Shown here piece by piece: positions 1 through 8,568 of a stretch of 36,947 nt of DNA. The translations under genes and the position numbers were made by a program. The notes beneath the pieces are model-generated. The model did not search any database. It saw only the letters and a list, made by a program, of their open reading frames with translations, and was not told the DNA's origin. Numbering within the stretch: the first letter of the stretch is position 1; the number at the start of each line of letters is the position of its first letter. The stretch comes from CAZEJS01 sp964512645 (GTDB lineage: Bacteria; Actinomycetota; Geothermincolia; Fen-727; Anoxymicrobiaceae): NCBI GenBank assembly GCA_964512645.1, contig CAZEJS010000029.1, positions 1 to 36,947 on the forward strand. The letters run 5' to 3'.

Positions 1-2694
1 GTCCGCCTGGCCGATGTCCTCAGCCATGGAGAAGCTGGCCCGGGAGCGGGCGGGGACCTTGTGTTCGATGGTTTGGGGTCCCCTGCCCTCTATCATGTAG
101 GTGACCCGGCAGGAGGCATCCTTGTCCTGGGGGTTCTGGATGAGCAGCCAGGTCTCGAAGTTCCAGTTGGTGGAGCCCTCGGGCAGGTACCAGGCGCAGC
201 TCGGGCTGGTAACGCCCACGGAGGAGTGACCCTCCTCCCCGCCCCCGGCTTTCCAGGACATCGTCCTGTCGACGGCCAACCGCTTGAACCCTGAGGAGGT
301 GATCTCGGTGGAGAAGTCCCGGGATCCCACCTTTTCTTCCGGGTTGACCGTCGCCTGGCTCATGGCGGGCAGACGGACCTTTCCGCCGTCGACCGGGCCG
401 TCCGAGGTCATGTAGGTGATCTCCGCGTCGACGGGGACGGCGTTGGGGTTCTCGATGGTTATGTAGGTGGAGAAACCCCAGGCCGATGTTCCCTCGGCCA
501 GGTACCAGGAGCTGGAGAGGCCCGGGGTGGACCACACCTCGCAGCCCGCGGCGGCGTTCTCGGTTCCCGCACACAACCGGCCCTCGAACTCGCACAGGGC
601 CCCCACCCTGCTATTGTCCACCCCGGAGAAGCCCCCGGTCGCGGCGCGGTTCCACTTGGAACCGTCATAGGACCAGATCTGGCTGCCCGCCTTGTAGTTG
701 CCGGTGCCCGCGTAGAGCAGCCCCGAGAAGACCGCCATGGCGCCCGGGTGGGTGTTCTCCGGGTCTCCGAAGCCGTCGGCGTTGACCTGCTTCCACGATG
801 TCCCCGAGCCGGAGTAGCGCCAGACCTCGGCGCCGTGCATGGTGCGGTTGAACGACGCGCAGTAGAGCTTGCCGCGGTAAGCCGTGAGATACGATGCGCT
901 GCTGGTCTCGGCCCGCCCGAACCCCGGGTTGCTGACCTGCTTCCAATCGGACGGGGAGCTGCCGTCCCACCTGAAAACCGCGCAGGGGTCGTTGCTGGAG
1001 AACGTGCCGGCATACAGCTTGCCGCCCAGCACCGCCAGCGACATCACTCCTACGTGCTTGGAGCTGCCGAAACCGTTCTTGTTCACCTGGGTCCAGTTGC
1101 CGGCTCCCGGCCCGTCGAAACGCATCAACCGCCCGTAAGGCATGTTGTAGTCCGACGTCCCGACGTACAGCTTGCCGTTGAAGCCCGCCATGGAGAGTGC
1201 CTCGCGCGTGCTCGGGCGCCCGAATCCGTCGCTGTTGACACGCTTCCACGTGGTCCCGTCGTACTTCCACACCTGGCAGCCGCTGTCGTTATTCGTTCCG
1301 ACATACAGGTGTCCGCCCACGGAGGCCATGCAGGAGGCATCGGAATTATGCCGGTCGCCGAAGCCATTCTTCGCGACCCTGGCCCACCCGGACGGGGCCT
1401 TCTTCCAGACCTCGCAGCCCTTTTCGCTCGTGGTGCCGAAGTATATTTCGCCGTTGAAGACGGCTGAAGAGATGGTGCCGGAGTTCGCGTTCGAGGTAAA
1501 ACCGGGTTTGCCGGTGTGCGCCCACGCGTACGGCGTCGAGGCAAACCCGGAGGCCTTCATCACCCCGCAGCCGAAGCGCCCGTCGGTCCCGGCGAAGAGG
1601 GAGCCCCCGAACGAGCAGAGGGTCCTGGAATCGTAGACGCCGGACCCCTCCCCGAACCCGGCCGGGCTCACCGCGGTCCAGGTGCTGGACGACTCGTACC
1701 GGTAGACGCGGGCGCCGCTGACATAGTTATAAGTGGACATGTAGAGTCTGGCGCCGAACACCAGGGCCCCTGCCGCCTCGAGGTTGTTGGCGTCCCCGAA
1801 CCCGTTGGCGTTCCTCTTCGTCCAGGCGGTGCCCGGCGGCCCGGTATACTGGAAGACGGCCGCGCCGGTCTTGTCGTTGTAAGTTCCCGCGATCGCCGTC
1901 GCGCCGTTGAAGCAGAGGCTGGAAACCTCGAGGTTGTCGGCGTCCCCGAACCCGTTCGTGTTCGCGCGAGTCCAGGTGGTCCCCGAGCCCCTCCAGACGT
2001 CACAGCCCTCGCTTTCCTGTTTGTGTGTGCCTGTGTAGACCTCGCCGGTAGGGCTGACGGCCATCGCGGACACCTCGGAGTTCTTGTTGTTCCCGAATCC
2101 CCTGGGACGGGGGGATCCGGGGCCGACGGAGATGGCCCAGGCCGCCCCGTCGTATCGCCAGACCTCGCAGCCCAGGCCCCCTGCAGTCGCGGTTCCGACG
2201 TAGAGCCGCGTGGGTGTCGCGGCCATGGCGGTCGCCGAATAGTTCATCGCGCCGCCGACGTCCGCCGGCGAGCTGACCTTCGTCCAGTGGCAGGGCGGGC
2301 CGCCCGTCCCGTCGGTCCTCCATACCTGGCATCCGCTCGCGGCGTACGTCCCCGCGTAGAGGTAGCCGCCGAAGACCGCCATGCACCGTATTGCCCTGTT
2401 GTCGTCGTCCCCGAAGCTGTTCCTGTTGGCCTGGCGCCACGACGAGCCATCGTAACGCCATACCTGGCAGGCTGTGCCGAAATCGCCGCCGGAAGTGCCA
2501 ACGTACAGGTGTCCGTTCAAGACGGCCGAGCAGGTGACGCCGGACTGCAGTTTGTTGTACGAACCCGCGAACCCGGCCGCGGCGTCCCGGCGCCAGGCGT
2601 CGGCGGACGCGTCCTGAGTGAAGAGGAACGGCGCCGCCAGTACACTCGATGCGAACAACAGGACAAGCAGGCTTGTGGACGTCAAGCGCTTCAT
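1..2694 (-). CDS. Secreted propeller-repeat protein with C-terminal WYFAEG modules (3' end cut by window edge)
   Basis: The frame is open without a stop from the ATG at 2692-2694 to base 1, giving 898 codons, so the C-terminus lies outside the window. A GGAGGAGA ribosome site precedes the ATG. The protein begins MKRLTSTSLLVLLFASSV, a signal peptide. Residues ~28-728 hold 14 tandem units of about 47-57 residues, typically with an NGFGD start, a LYVGT strand, a GCQVWRYDG strand and a closing W. This is a kelch/beta-propeller-like pattern, and 14 units would fit two seven-bladed propellers (inference). From residue ~730 a different module starts (WYLAEGTSAWGF), repeated at ~835 (WYLPEGSTNWNF). 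The same module occurs four times in the gene at 11427-13712. Predicted extracellular; ligand unknown. The 3' neighbour is not visible and the gene is divergent from the methyltransferase at 2811. Confidence 0.9.
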   Translation of the reverse strand, partial: MKRLTSTSLLVLLFASSVLAAPFLFTQDASADAWRRDAAAGFAGSYNKLQSGVTCSAVLNGHLYVGTSGGDFGTACQVWRYDGSSWRQANRNSFGDDDNRAIRCMAVFGGYLYAGTYAASGCQVWRTDGTGGPPCHWTKVSSPADVGGAMNYSATAMAATPTRLYVGTATAGGLGCEVWRYDGAAWAISVGPGSPRPRGFGNNKNSEVSAMAVSPTGEVYTGTHKQESEGCDVWRGSGTTWTRANTNGFGDADNLEVSSLCFNGATAIAGTYNDKTGAAVFQYTGPPGTAWTKRNANGFGDANNLEAAGALVFGARLYMSTYNYVSGARVYRYESSSTWTAVSPAGFGEGSGVYDSRTLCSFGGSLFAGTDGRFGCGVMKASGFASTPYAWAHTGKPGFTSNANSGTISSAVFNGEIYFGTTSEKGCEVWKKAPSGWARVAKNGFGDRHNSDASCMASVGGHLYVGTNNDSGCQVWKYDGTTWKRVNSDGFGRPSTREALSMAGFNGKLYVGTSDYNMPYGRLMRFDGPGAGNWTQVNKNGFGSSKHVGVMSLAVLGGKLYAGTFSSNDPCAVFRWDGSSPSDWKQVSNPGFGRAETSSASYLTAYRGKLYCASFNRTMHGAEVWRYSGSGTSWKQVNADGFGDPENTHPGAMAVFSGLLYAGTGNYKAGSQIWSYDGSKWNRAATGGFSGVDNSRVGALCEFEGRLCAGTENAAAGCEVWSTPGLSSSWYLAEGTSAWGFSTYITIENPNAVPVDAEITYMTSDGPVDGGKVRLPAMSQATVNPEEKVGSRDFSTEITSSGFKRLAVDRTMSWKAGGGEEGHSSVGVTSPSCAWYLPEGSTNWNFETWLLIQNPQDKDASCRVTYMIEGRGPQTIEHKVPARSRASFSMAEDIGQAD

Positions 2695-2810
2695 AGTCTC
2701 TCCTCCATGTGTTCGGCTCCCGGCCCGGTTCCGGCCCCGTGCCCTGCGTTCCATTCTACTCCAGGGGGTGCGGTAGTATTAGGAGAAATCCGTAACGGGA
2801 GACGGGGGGC

Positions 2811-3530
2811 TTGCAGTTGGACCGTGTTGACTGGGACGAGAGAGCGGATACGTACGACGGCGTCTTCGAGGCGGACCCGGTGTACCTGAGCGCGCTCCGC
2901 ATCATCGCCGGGGAGGTGCCGCCCCTGGGATCCCCGTCCGTCCTGGACCTCGGCTGCGGCACCGGTGCGGTCACGGCGGCTGTCCTCGAGCGGGCGCCGG
3001 GGGCCCGGATCGTTGCGGTGGACCCGGCCCCGCGGATGAGAGACGTGTCCCGGCGGAGGTTCTCGTCCGACGAGCGGGTGACGGTCGTGCTCGGGAGCGG
3101 GACAGCCCTGCAGGCCGGCGAAGGGGAATTCGACTTCGTGGTCTCGAACCTTGCCCTGCACCACGTGCCCCGGGTGGAGAAGCAGTCCTGCGCACTGGAG
3201 ATCGCCAGGGTGCTGAAGACGGGAGGGAAGCTTGTCTACGGCGACCAGTTCACCGACGTGGAGGCGGACGTCCGCGACCCCCGGCGCGCCCGTGACTTGA
3301 TATCGAGGACGGTGGGCTGGGCCCTCTACGCGCTGGACCACGGGGGGTACGAATACATGCTGGGGCTCCTCAGGGCACTGCCGCTGTTCATCGCGGAGGA
3401 GGGCGAGTACCTGGAGACCATCGTCCGCTGGGGAGAACTGCTGGCCGGGGCCGGTTTCGCCGGGCTCGAGGTGCGGGAGGTTCCCCCCTCCCGCTTCGGC
3501 ATGAAGGTGCTGGTCGCGACTCTTCCCTGA
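2811..3530 (+). CDS. Class I SAM-dependent methyltransferase
   Basis: A 239-residue methyltransferase of the Methyltransf_11/25 type. Motif I is visible as VLDLGCGTGAVTAAV, followed by an acidic strand end (IVAVDPAPRM) that would bind the SAM ribose. The post-I region FDFVVSNLALHHVPR is typical of small-molecule methyltransferases of the UbiE/ArsM-like group. The start is TTG at 2811, placed just after a G-rich GACGGGGGG stretch; TTG at 2817 is an alternative. Divergent from the propeller protein and convergent with the thiolase, so probably transcribed alone. The substrate cannot be inferred. Confidence is high for the fold and low for any specific role. Confidence 0.85.
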   Translation: MQLDRVDWDERADTYDGVFEADPVYLSALRIIAGEVPPLGSPSVLDLGCGTGAVTAAVLERAPGARIVAVDPAPRMRDVSRRRFSSDERVTVVLGSGTALQAGEGEFDFVVSNLALHHVPRVEKQSCALEIARVLKTGGKLVYGDQFTDVEADVRDPRRARDLISRTVGWALYALDHGGYEYMLGLLRALPLFIAEEGEYLETIVRWGELLAGAGFAGLEVREVPPSRFGMKVLVATLP

Positions 3531-3581
3531 GCATCGGAGATCCCGGGCCCCGGGTCGCGCGCGGCCGCCTGTCCCCGCCCG

Positions 3582-3615
3582 AAAAAAGAAGGCGCGGCCC
3601 GTGAGGGGCCGCGCC
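3582..3615 (-). terminator. Rho-independent terminator of the thiolase gene
   Basis: A perfect 10-bp stem (GGCGCGGCCC at 3591-3600 against 3606-3615) with a 5-nt loop. On the minus strand it is followed by TTCTTTTTTC. It lies 26 bp past the thiolase stop. The methyltransferase mRNA would also meet the hairpin from the other side, but without a U tract. Confidence 0.88.
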
Positions 3616-3641
3616 CTGGTAACGCCGTTCAGCCGCAACGG

Positions 3642-4838
3642 CTACAGCTTCTCGATGATGACGGTGCCTCCCTGGCCGCCGCCGCCGCAAAGCGTCGCCG
3701 CGCCGTACTTCGCGTCCTTCTCGTGGAGGATGCGAGCCAGCGTCCCGGTCAACCTCGGCCCGGAGGCCGCGAGCGGGTGGCCGATAGCGACTGCGCCGCC
3801 GTGAATGTTGACGCGCTCGGGGTCCAGGCCCAGCTCTTTGATCGCGTAGAGCGGGACGATCGAGAACGCCTCGTTTATCTCCCAGTAGTCGATGTCCTTG
3901 GCGTCCATGCCGATCTTCTCTAGGGCCTTCCTGGAAGCCGGGACGGGACCCGCGCCCATGATGCTGGGATCAACGCCGGCCCAGCCCATCGATATGATCT
4001 TCGCCAGAGGCTTGAGGCCCATGGCCTTGGCTTTCTCGGCACTGGTGAGAAGCACCGAGGCACAGCCGGCGTTCAGGGGAGAGGAGTTGCCCGCGGTGAT
4101 CTGGCCGTCCGGCTTGAACGCCGGCTTCAGGCCCGCGAGCCCTTCCATGGTCGTTTCGCCGCGGATGGAGAGGTCGCTCTCGACGTGCTTCATCGACCCG
4201 TCCTCCTGCTCGACGTCCAGCGGCAGGAGCTCCCCGGCGAAGAAACCGCTGTCAACGGCCGCCGCCGCCTTCTGGTGGCTTCCCAGGGACCACTCGTCCA
4301 TCTCTTCGCGGGTGAAGTCCGTCTGCGACCACAGCTTCTCGGCGGTGAGCCCCATCGAAAGCGCGGTCTGCAGTTCGTACTTCTTGAGGGCCTCGTCCTG
4401 CCAGAAGCGTGGGCTGACCTGCATGAGGTCGGTGTTGTACCGCGCGTCGAGCGGGACGTGGGTCATGTGCTCCATGCCGTTCGCGAAGCACAGGTCGGAG
4501 TAGCCGAGCATGATCTCCATCGAACACTGGTGGATCGCGCTCATTCCGGAGATGCACACCCTGTCGATTGCCTGGGCGGGGACCTCGAACGGGAGCTCGG
4601 CCAGCATTACGATCGTACGGCCTCCCATGAGGAAGTTCTCGCGCATCTGCAGCGAGCAGCCGGTGATCATATCGCCGATGTCCATCGGGTCCACTTTGTG
4701 CTTCTTGATGAGCTCGGTGACGCACTTCGCCAGGGCTTCGTCCATGCGGGCCTTGTTGTACGCGTCACGCTCGGGCTGCGCGGGGCGGGAACGCGAGAAC
4801 GGTACTCGCAACATGTCTACTATTACAGCCTCTGCCAT
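3642..4838 (-). CDS. Thiolase (acetyl-CoA C-acetyltransferase / acyltransferase family)
   Basis: A 398-residue thiolase of normal length. It catalyses either Claisen condensation of two acyl-CoAs or thiolytic cleavage of 3-ketoacyl-CoA, in the cytoplasm. The three expected catalytic regions are visible: nucleophile Cys95 in IDRVCISGMSAIH, the NEAFS motif, His354 in GGAVAIGHPLAASG, and Cys384 in LCGGGGQGG. The usual HPLGASG glycine is Ala here. The ATG has an excellent AAGGAGGT site. It stands alone, with its own terminator and no adjacent fad, hbd or pha genes, so beta-oxidation, acetoacetyl-CoA synthesis and polyhydroxyalkanoate supply all remain possible. Phasin-like genes lie ~20 kb away, a weak hint only. 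Confidence 0.93.
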   Translation of the reverse strand: MAEAVIVDMLRVPFSRSRPAQPERDAYNKARMDEALAKCVTELIKKHKVDPMDIGDMITGCSLQMRENFLMGGRTIVMLAELPFEVPAQAIDRVCISGMSAIHQCSMEIMLGYSDLCFANGMEHMTHVPLDARYNTDLMQVSPRFWQDEALKKYELQTALSMGLTAEKLWSQTDFTREEMDEWSLGSHQKAAAAVDSGFFAGELLPLDVEQEDGSMKHVESDLSIRGETTMEGLAGLKPAFKPDGQITAGNSSPLNAGCASVLLTSAEKAKAMGLKPLAKIISMGWAGVDPSIMGAGPVPASRKALEKIGMDAKDIDYWEINEAFSIVPLYAIKELGLDPERVNIHGGAVAIGHPLAASGPRLTGTLARILHEKDAKYGAATLCGGGGQGGTVIIEKL

Positions 4839-4987
4839 GTCGACCTCCTTAAGATGTTACACGTGCCCGACTATTCTATGCAGTTCGAGTGCAAGGCACA
4901 ACTTCGTCAAGCGCAAGCGGCCCGCGGAACGGCGAACCTGTTGGTGGCGGCCCGGCCGGGAGGCGGCAACGCGGGGCGCGCGGGCGC

Positions 4988-5746
4988 TCAGGGCTTGGCC
5001 GAGACGTAGAGGTCCTCGTTGATGTCCAGCCCGAAGCGCCTGCGCTCTTCCTCGCTGAAGGAATGGGCGTATGGCACGATTTCCACTTCGAAACCGGCGG
5101 CTTCCAGCAGGTCCCTGTAGTCGGGTCCGTAAGCCCTCAGGTGTCCGGGGTACTTGAGGATGCGGGCCGCCTGCGCCTCGGTGAGGTCCTCCCTCTCGAC
5201 GGTCTTCGGAACGTGGATGGGGACCTGGATGATCGCCCACCGGCCGGGCTTGAGCACCCGCCAGAGCTCCGAGAGCGCAGTTTCAGCGTCGTCGATGTGC
5301 TCCAGGACGTGGTAGCAGATTATGCAGTCGAAGCTCTCGTCCGGCAGGTCCAGCGACCGGATGTCCATGTGCTTCATGGCGATGGGGGACTGGATATCGA
5401 CCGAGAGGTAGTCGATGTTGTCGTGCCGCCGGCAGAACTCCTGGAACGTATACAGGGGAGCGACATCGAGCACGCTCATTCTGCGCTTTCCGAAGTCGGT
5501 CTCGTGCTCGAGGTAGTGGCAGAGCAGGCGGTAACGTTCCACGGACAGGCAGTTGGGGCACAGCGTCGCCATGTACTTGGAGTAGAGGAAGAGGCTGAAC
5601 GTCCGGCCGCAGCACGGGCACTCTACCTTGTCCCCGCGGTAGATGACGCACCGCGCCTTCGCGAGAGCGTCCTTCACGATGAACCTCGGCGGCCCGCCAT
5701 CTTCTTCGACCCTTATCGGCCTTCTGATCCCTGGCAGAAATTTCAC
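4988..5746 (-). CDS. Zinc-ribbon SAM-dependent methyltransferase
   Basis: A 252-residue protein. The frame is open much further upstream, but GTG at 5744-5746 has a GAGGAGGGA site at proper spacing and starts just ahead of the conserved part. Residues ~40-67 form a zinc ribbon (VECPCCGRTF ... LCPNCLSVERYRL). A class I methyltransferase core follows: MSVLDVAPLYTFQEF in the motif I place, then a DIRSLDLPDESFD segment, then IICYHVLEHIDD. Motif I lacks the classical GxGxG, which is usual in this ribbon-containing branch. The substrate is unknown; relatives often sit near glycan or lipid modification genes, and the divergent neighbour is a glycosyltransferase. Stop is TGA at 4988-4990. Confidence 0.82.
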   Translation of the reverse strand: MKFLPGIRRPIRVEEDGGPPRFIVKDALAKARCVIYRGDKVECPCCGRTFSLFLYSKYMATLCPNCLSVERYRLLCHYLEHETDFGKRRMSVLDVAPLYTFQEFCRRHDNIDYLSVDIQSPIAMKHMDIRSLDLPDESFDCIICYHVLEHIDDAETALSELWRVLKPGRWAIIQVPIHVPKTVEREDLTEAQAARILKYPGHLRAYGPDYRDLLEAAGFEVEIVPYAHSFSEEERRRFGLDINEDLYVSAKP

Positions 5747-6082
5747 CTTCCGTCCCTCCTCGAGCCCGCACGATGTTACCACAACGCGGCCCCCCCGGAT
5801 GGCGCCGGGAGGGTGTCGCTCATTTTCCACTTGTTTCCACCGCCGGCGAAGTGGTGTAGCCGACCGGCAGGCATCACACCGGTCCATCTCCGGCAGGGCT
5901 GTCGGGACAAGACCCGCGAGGCCGGGCCATGCAGGAATCCCATCCGGGGCCGCGAAGCAAGTGGCGACAAGCATTCCTGCGATTCGATTCAACGCGCCCG
6001 CGCAACCCCCCGGCAGGAGGCATGCGCCGGCCGGCCCGCCGCGGAGGACGCGAGGCGCCCGCATCGACCCCGGGAGGGACCA
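5747..6082. other. Divergent intergenic region
   Basis: 336 bp between the methyltransferase (-) and the glycosyltransferase (+). It must carry both promoters, but I see no convincing -35/-10 pair. It is GC-rich with several short inverted repeats. Frames read through it on both strands, but none has an independent start supported by a ribosome site. I could not match it to a riboswitch class. Confidence 0.5.
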
Positions 6083-8374
6083 ATGACCCCGCAGGCACCC
6101 GAACCGCCGGCAGGCGTCCAGCGCATGAACGTAGGTATCATCGGCAACTACGTACCGAGGCAGTGCGGCCTCGCTACGTTCACAACGGACGTTGCCACGT
6201 GGGTGAGTTCCACCCTGGGCCCCGGGTCCGACGTGTTCGTGGTCGCCATGAACGACCGGCCCGAGGGATACGACTACCCGCCGATGGTGCGCTTCGAGGT
6301 GCTCGCCAGCAATCCCAGGGACTACCCGCGCGCGGCCGACTTTCTCAATCTCTCGGAAATCGACCTGGTCTGCGTTCAGCACGAGTTCGGCATATTCGGC
6401 GGCTCCCGGGGCAACTACATTTCCGACCTGCTGCGCGACCTCCGCAAGCCGGTGGTTACCACCGCCCATACCGTACTTCCGCACCCCGAGCCGGACAGGC
6501 GCGAAGCGCTGTCCGAGGTCTGCGCGCTCTCCGACGCCATCGTCGTCATGAGCGACAAATCAACCGACTTCCTGGAGGAGCACTACGGCGTGCCCAGGGA
6601 GAAGGTCTTCCTCATCCACCACGGCGTGCCCGACATGCCGTTCGAGGATTCCGGCAAGCACAAGCAGCGCTGGGGGCTCGAGGGACGTACGGTACTCCTC
6701 ACGTTCGGACTCCTGCACCCCCGAAAAGGCATCGAGTACATGGTCAAGGCGATGCCGGAGATAGTCCGGCGGTTCGACGACGTGGTCTACGTGGTCCTGG
6801 GGGCGACCCACCCACCGGTGAAGCGACGTGAAGGCGAAAAATACCGGTTCGCCCTCAAGCAACTGGCCCGCGAGCTGGGCGTCGAGGATAACGTTGTCTT
6901 CTACGACAGGTTCGTTTCGCTCGAGGAGCTTACAAGCTTCCTGGCCGCCTGCGACATCTATGTCACGCCGTACCTGGACATGAACCAGGTCGTATCCGGG
7001 ACCCTTGCCTACGCGCTGGGGCTGGGGAAGCCCGCGATTTCGACGCCGTACTACTACGCGTCCGAGCTGCTGGCGGACGGACGCGGCGTGGTGGTGCCCG
7101 TGGAGGACCCGGCCGCCTTCTCCCGCGCCGCGGTCGACCTGCTGTCCGACCCTGGCCGGATGGGGGAGATGCGTCGCAGGGCTTACGCGCTCGGCCACGA
7201 GATGCGCTGGGAGGTCGTCTCCCGGCAGTACGTGGACCTGTTTGAAAAAGTGCTCGCCGGACGGGAGGCTGCGCCCGCGCCGGCAGCCCCTCGGAAAGCG
7301 ATCAAACTGCGCGACCTGCCGCGTCCCCGCCTGGACCACCTGGTCCGGCTTACCGATAGCACCGGCCTGATGACCGCCGCCCACTTCGACATCCCCGACC
7401 GCGCCGGGGGTTACCGGACGGAGGACAACGCCCTCGCCCTCGAAGCCGCCGTCCTCCACCGCGTGGTGACCGACGACGACACGGGCCTCGACCTTGCCCG
7501 GACTTACCTCGGCCTTCTGCGCTACATGCAGCTCCAGGACGGACGGTTCCACGACAGGCTCAACTACGACAAGAGCTACGCCGACGACTCCGGTGGCCAG
7601 GAGTGCCTGGGCAAAGCCCTGGAGGGGCTGGGCGTGACCGTGGCCCTGGAGGAGGAGGAAGCGCTGGTATCGTTCGCGAAGCTGATGTTCGACGAGGCGC
7701 TGGTCGGCCTGGAGCTGTCCTATCCCAGGTCGATGGCCTACGCCGCCTGCGGCTGCTACCACTACCTGACGAGGTTCCCCGGGGCGAGCCTTGCCGAGGC
7801 GGCCCTGGAACGACTGGCGAGCGACCTGCTGGAGGCGTACCGACGCAACGCCCGGGAAGGCTGGGAATGGTTCGAAGACGAGCTCACGTACGCGAACGGG
7901 CTGCTCCCCCGCGCCCTTTTCCTGGCGTTCCGGGCGACCGGAGACGAGCGGTACCGCCGGACCGCGGCAGACAGCCTGGGGTTCCTCACCCGCGTCTGTT
8001 TCACCGACGGGTACTTCGACCTGGTGGGCGACCAGGGCTGGTTCCGGCGCGGGGGAGAGAGGGCGAAGTTCAACCAGTTGCCGATCGAAGTGGCTTCGCT
8101 CGTCGGGGCCTACGTGGACGCGTTCACGGTCACGCGCTCCGACGATTACCTCGAGCTTGCGCGGGCGGCGTTCGAGTGGTTTCTCGGACGGAACGCGCTG
8201 AACGTCCCGCTGTACGATTTCGCGATGTTCGCGTGCTCCGACGCCCTGATGGTTCAGGGCGTGAGCCCTAACATGGGAGCGGAAGCGACGGTGGCCTGGC
8301 TGATCTCCCTCCTGAGAGTGCAGACCGTACTTCACCTCGGCCCCCTGGGTGCGCCCGGGCCGGACGCCGCCTGA
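6083..8374 (+). CDS. GT4 glycosyltransferase fused to a C-terminal alpha-toroid (glycosidase-like) domain
   Basis: A 763-residue protein. ATG at 6083 has GGGAGGGA just upstream; ATG at 6125 is an alternative that removes a 14-residue leader. Residues ~15-410 are a GT-B glycosyltransferase of family 4: N-terminal Rossmann start NVGIIGNYVPRQCGLATFT, an FGLLHPRKGIEYMVKA segment, and a donor-site region around residues 310-345 (YVTPYLDMNQVVSGTLAYAL, then GKPAISTPYYYASELL). Residues ~425-750 are all-helical with GGYRTEDNALALEAAV, WEWFEDELTYANGLLPRALF and FNQLPIEVASLVGAY, resembling six-hairpin/toroid glycosidase folds. Known relatives of this fusion sit near disaccharide or mannoside phosphorylases; here a GH94-type gene follows by 194 bp. 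Donor and acceptor are unknown. Cytoplasmic; no signal peptide. Confidence 0.85.
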   Translation: MTPQAPEPPAGVQRMNVGIIGNYVPRQCGLATFTTDVATWVSSTLGPGSDVFVVAMNDRPEGYDYPPMVRFEVLASNPRDYPRAADFLNLSEIDLVCVQHEFGIFGGSRGNYISDLLRDLRKPVVTTAHTVLPHPEPDRREALSEVCALSDAIVVMSDKSTDFLEEHYGVPREKVFLIHHGVPDMPFEDSGKHKQRWGLEGRTVLLTFGLLHPRKGIEYMVKAMPEIVRRFDDVVYVVLGATHPPVKRREGEKYRFALKQLARELGVEDNVVFYDRFVSLEELTSFLAACDIYVTPYLDMNQVVSGTLAYALGLGKPAISTPYYYASELLADGRGVVVPVEDPAAFSRAAVDLLSDPGRMGEMRRRAYALGHEMRWEVVSRQYVDLFEKVLAGREAAPAPAAPRKAIKLRDLPRPRLDHLVRLTDSTGLMTAAHFDIPDRAGGYRTEDNALALEAAVLHRVVTDDDTGLDLARTYLGLLRYMQLQDGRFHDRLNYDKSYADDSGGQECLGKALEGLGVTVALEEEEALVSFAKLMFDEALVGLELSYPRSMAYAACGCYHYLTRFPGASLAEAALERLASDLLEAYRRNAREGWEWFEDELTYANGLLPRALFLAFRATGDERYRRTAADSLGFLTRVCFTDGYFDLVGDQGWFRRGGERAKFNQLPIEVASLVGAYVDAFTVTRSDDYLELARAAFEWFLGRNALNVPLYDFAMFACSDALMVQGVSPNMGAEATVAWLISLLRVQTVLHLGPLGAPGPDAA

Positions 8375-8568
8375 CACCCGGGCAGGGGGGTGCGACGCCT
8401 TCCAGGCGGTGCCCGTGGTTTCTGGAGGTGAAGCGGGCGCGTGCGAGAAGTAGAGCGGAGGGACGGCCCGGGTCGGCGCCGTCCTCTTCCGGGGCTCCCG
8501 GGCTTGAGCCCGGCAGGATCGCGCCCCGGGCGCCGGAGGGGAAAGGACAAGTTCCGGGGGGTGGCGAA

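Noticed and set aside
1516..2889. Long + strand open frame antisense to the propeller gene
   Set aside because: The minus strand holds regular protein repeats and a signal peptide with ribosome site; the + frame has neither.
4889..6082. Upstream in-frame extension of the glycosyltransferase frame (1161 residues in all)
   Set aside because: The extension runs antisense through the zinc-ribbon methyltransferase, and a well-placed GGGAGGGA site marks ATG 6083 as the start.
8375..8568. GC-rich hairpin CCGGGCT/AGCCCGG near 8497-8513 as a terminator between GT4 and GH94 genes
   Set aside because: No U tract and a GC-rich background in which such short stems are common; co-transcription is kept as the simpler view.
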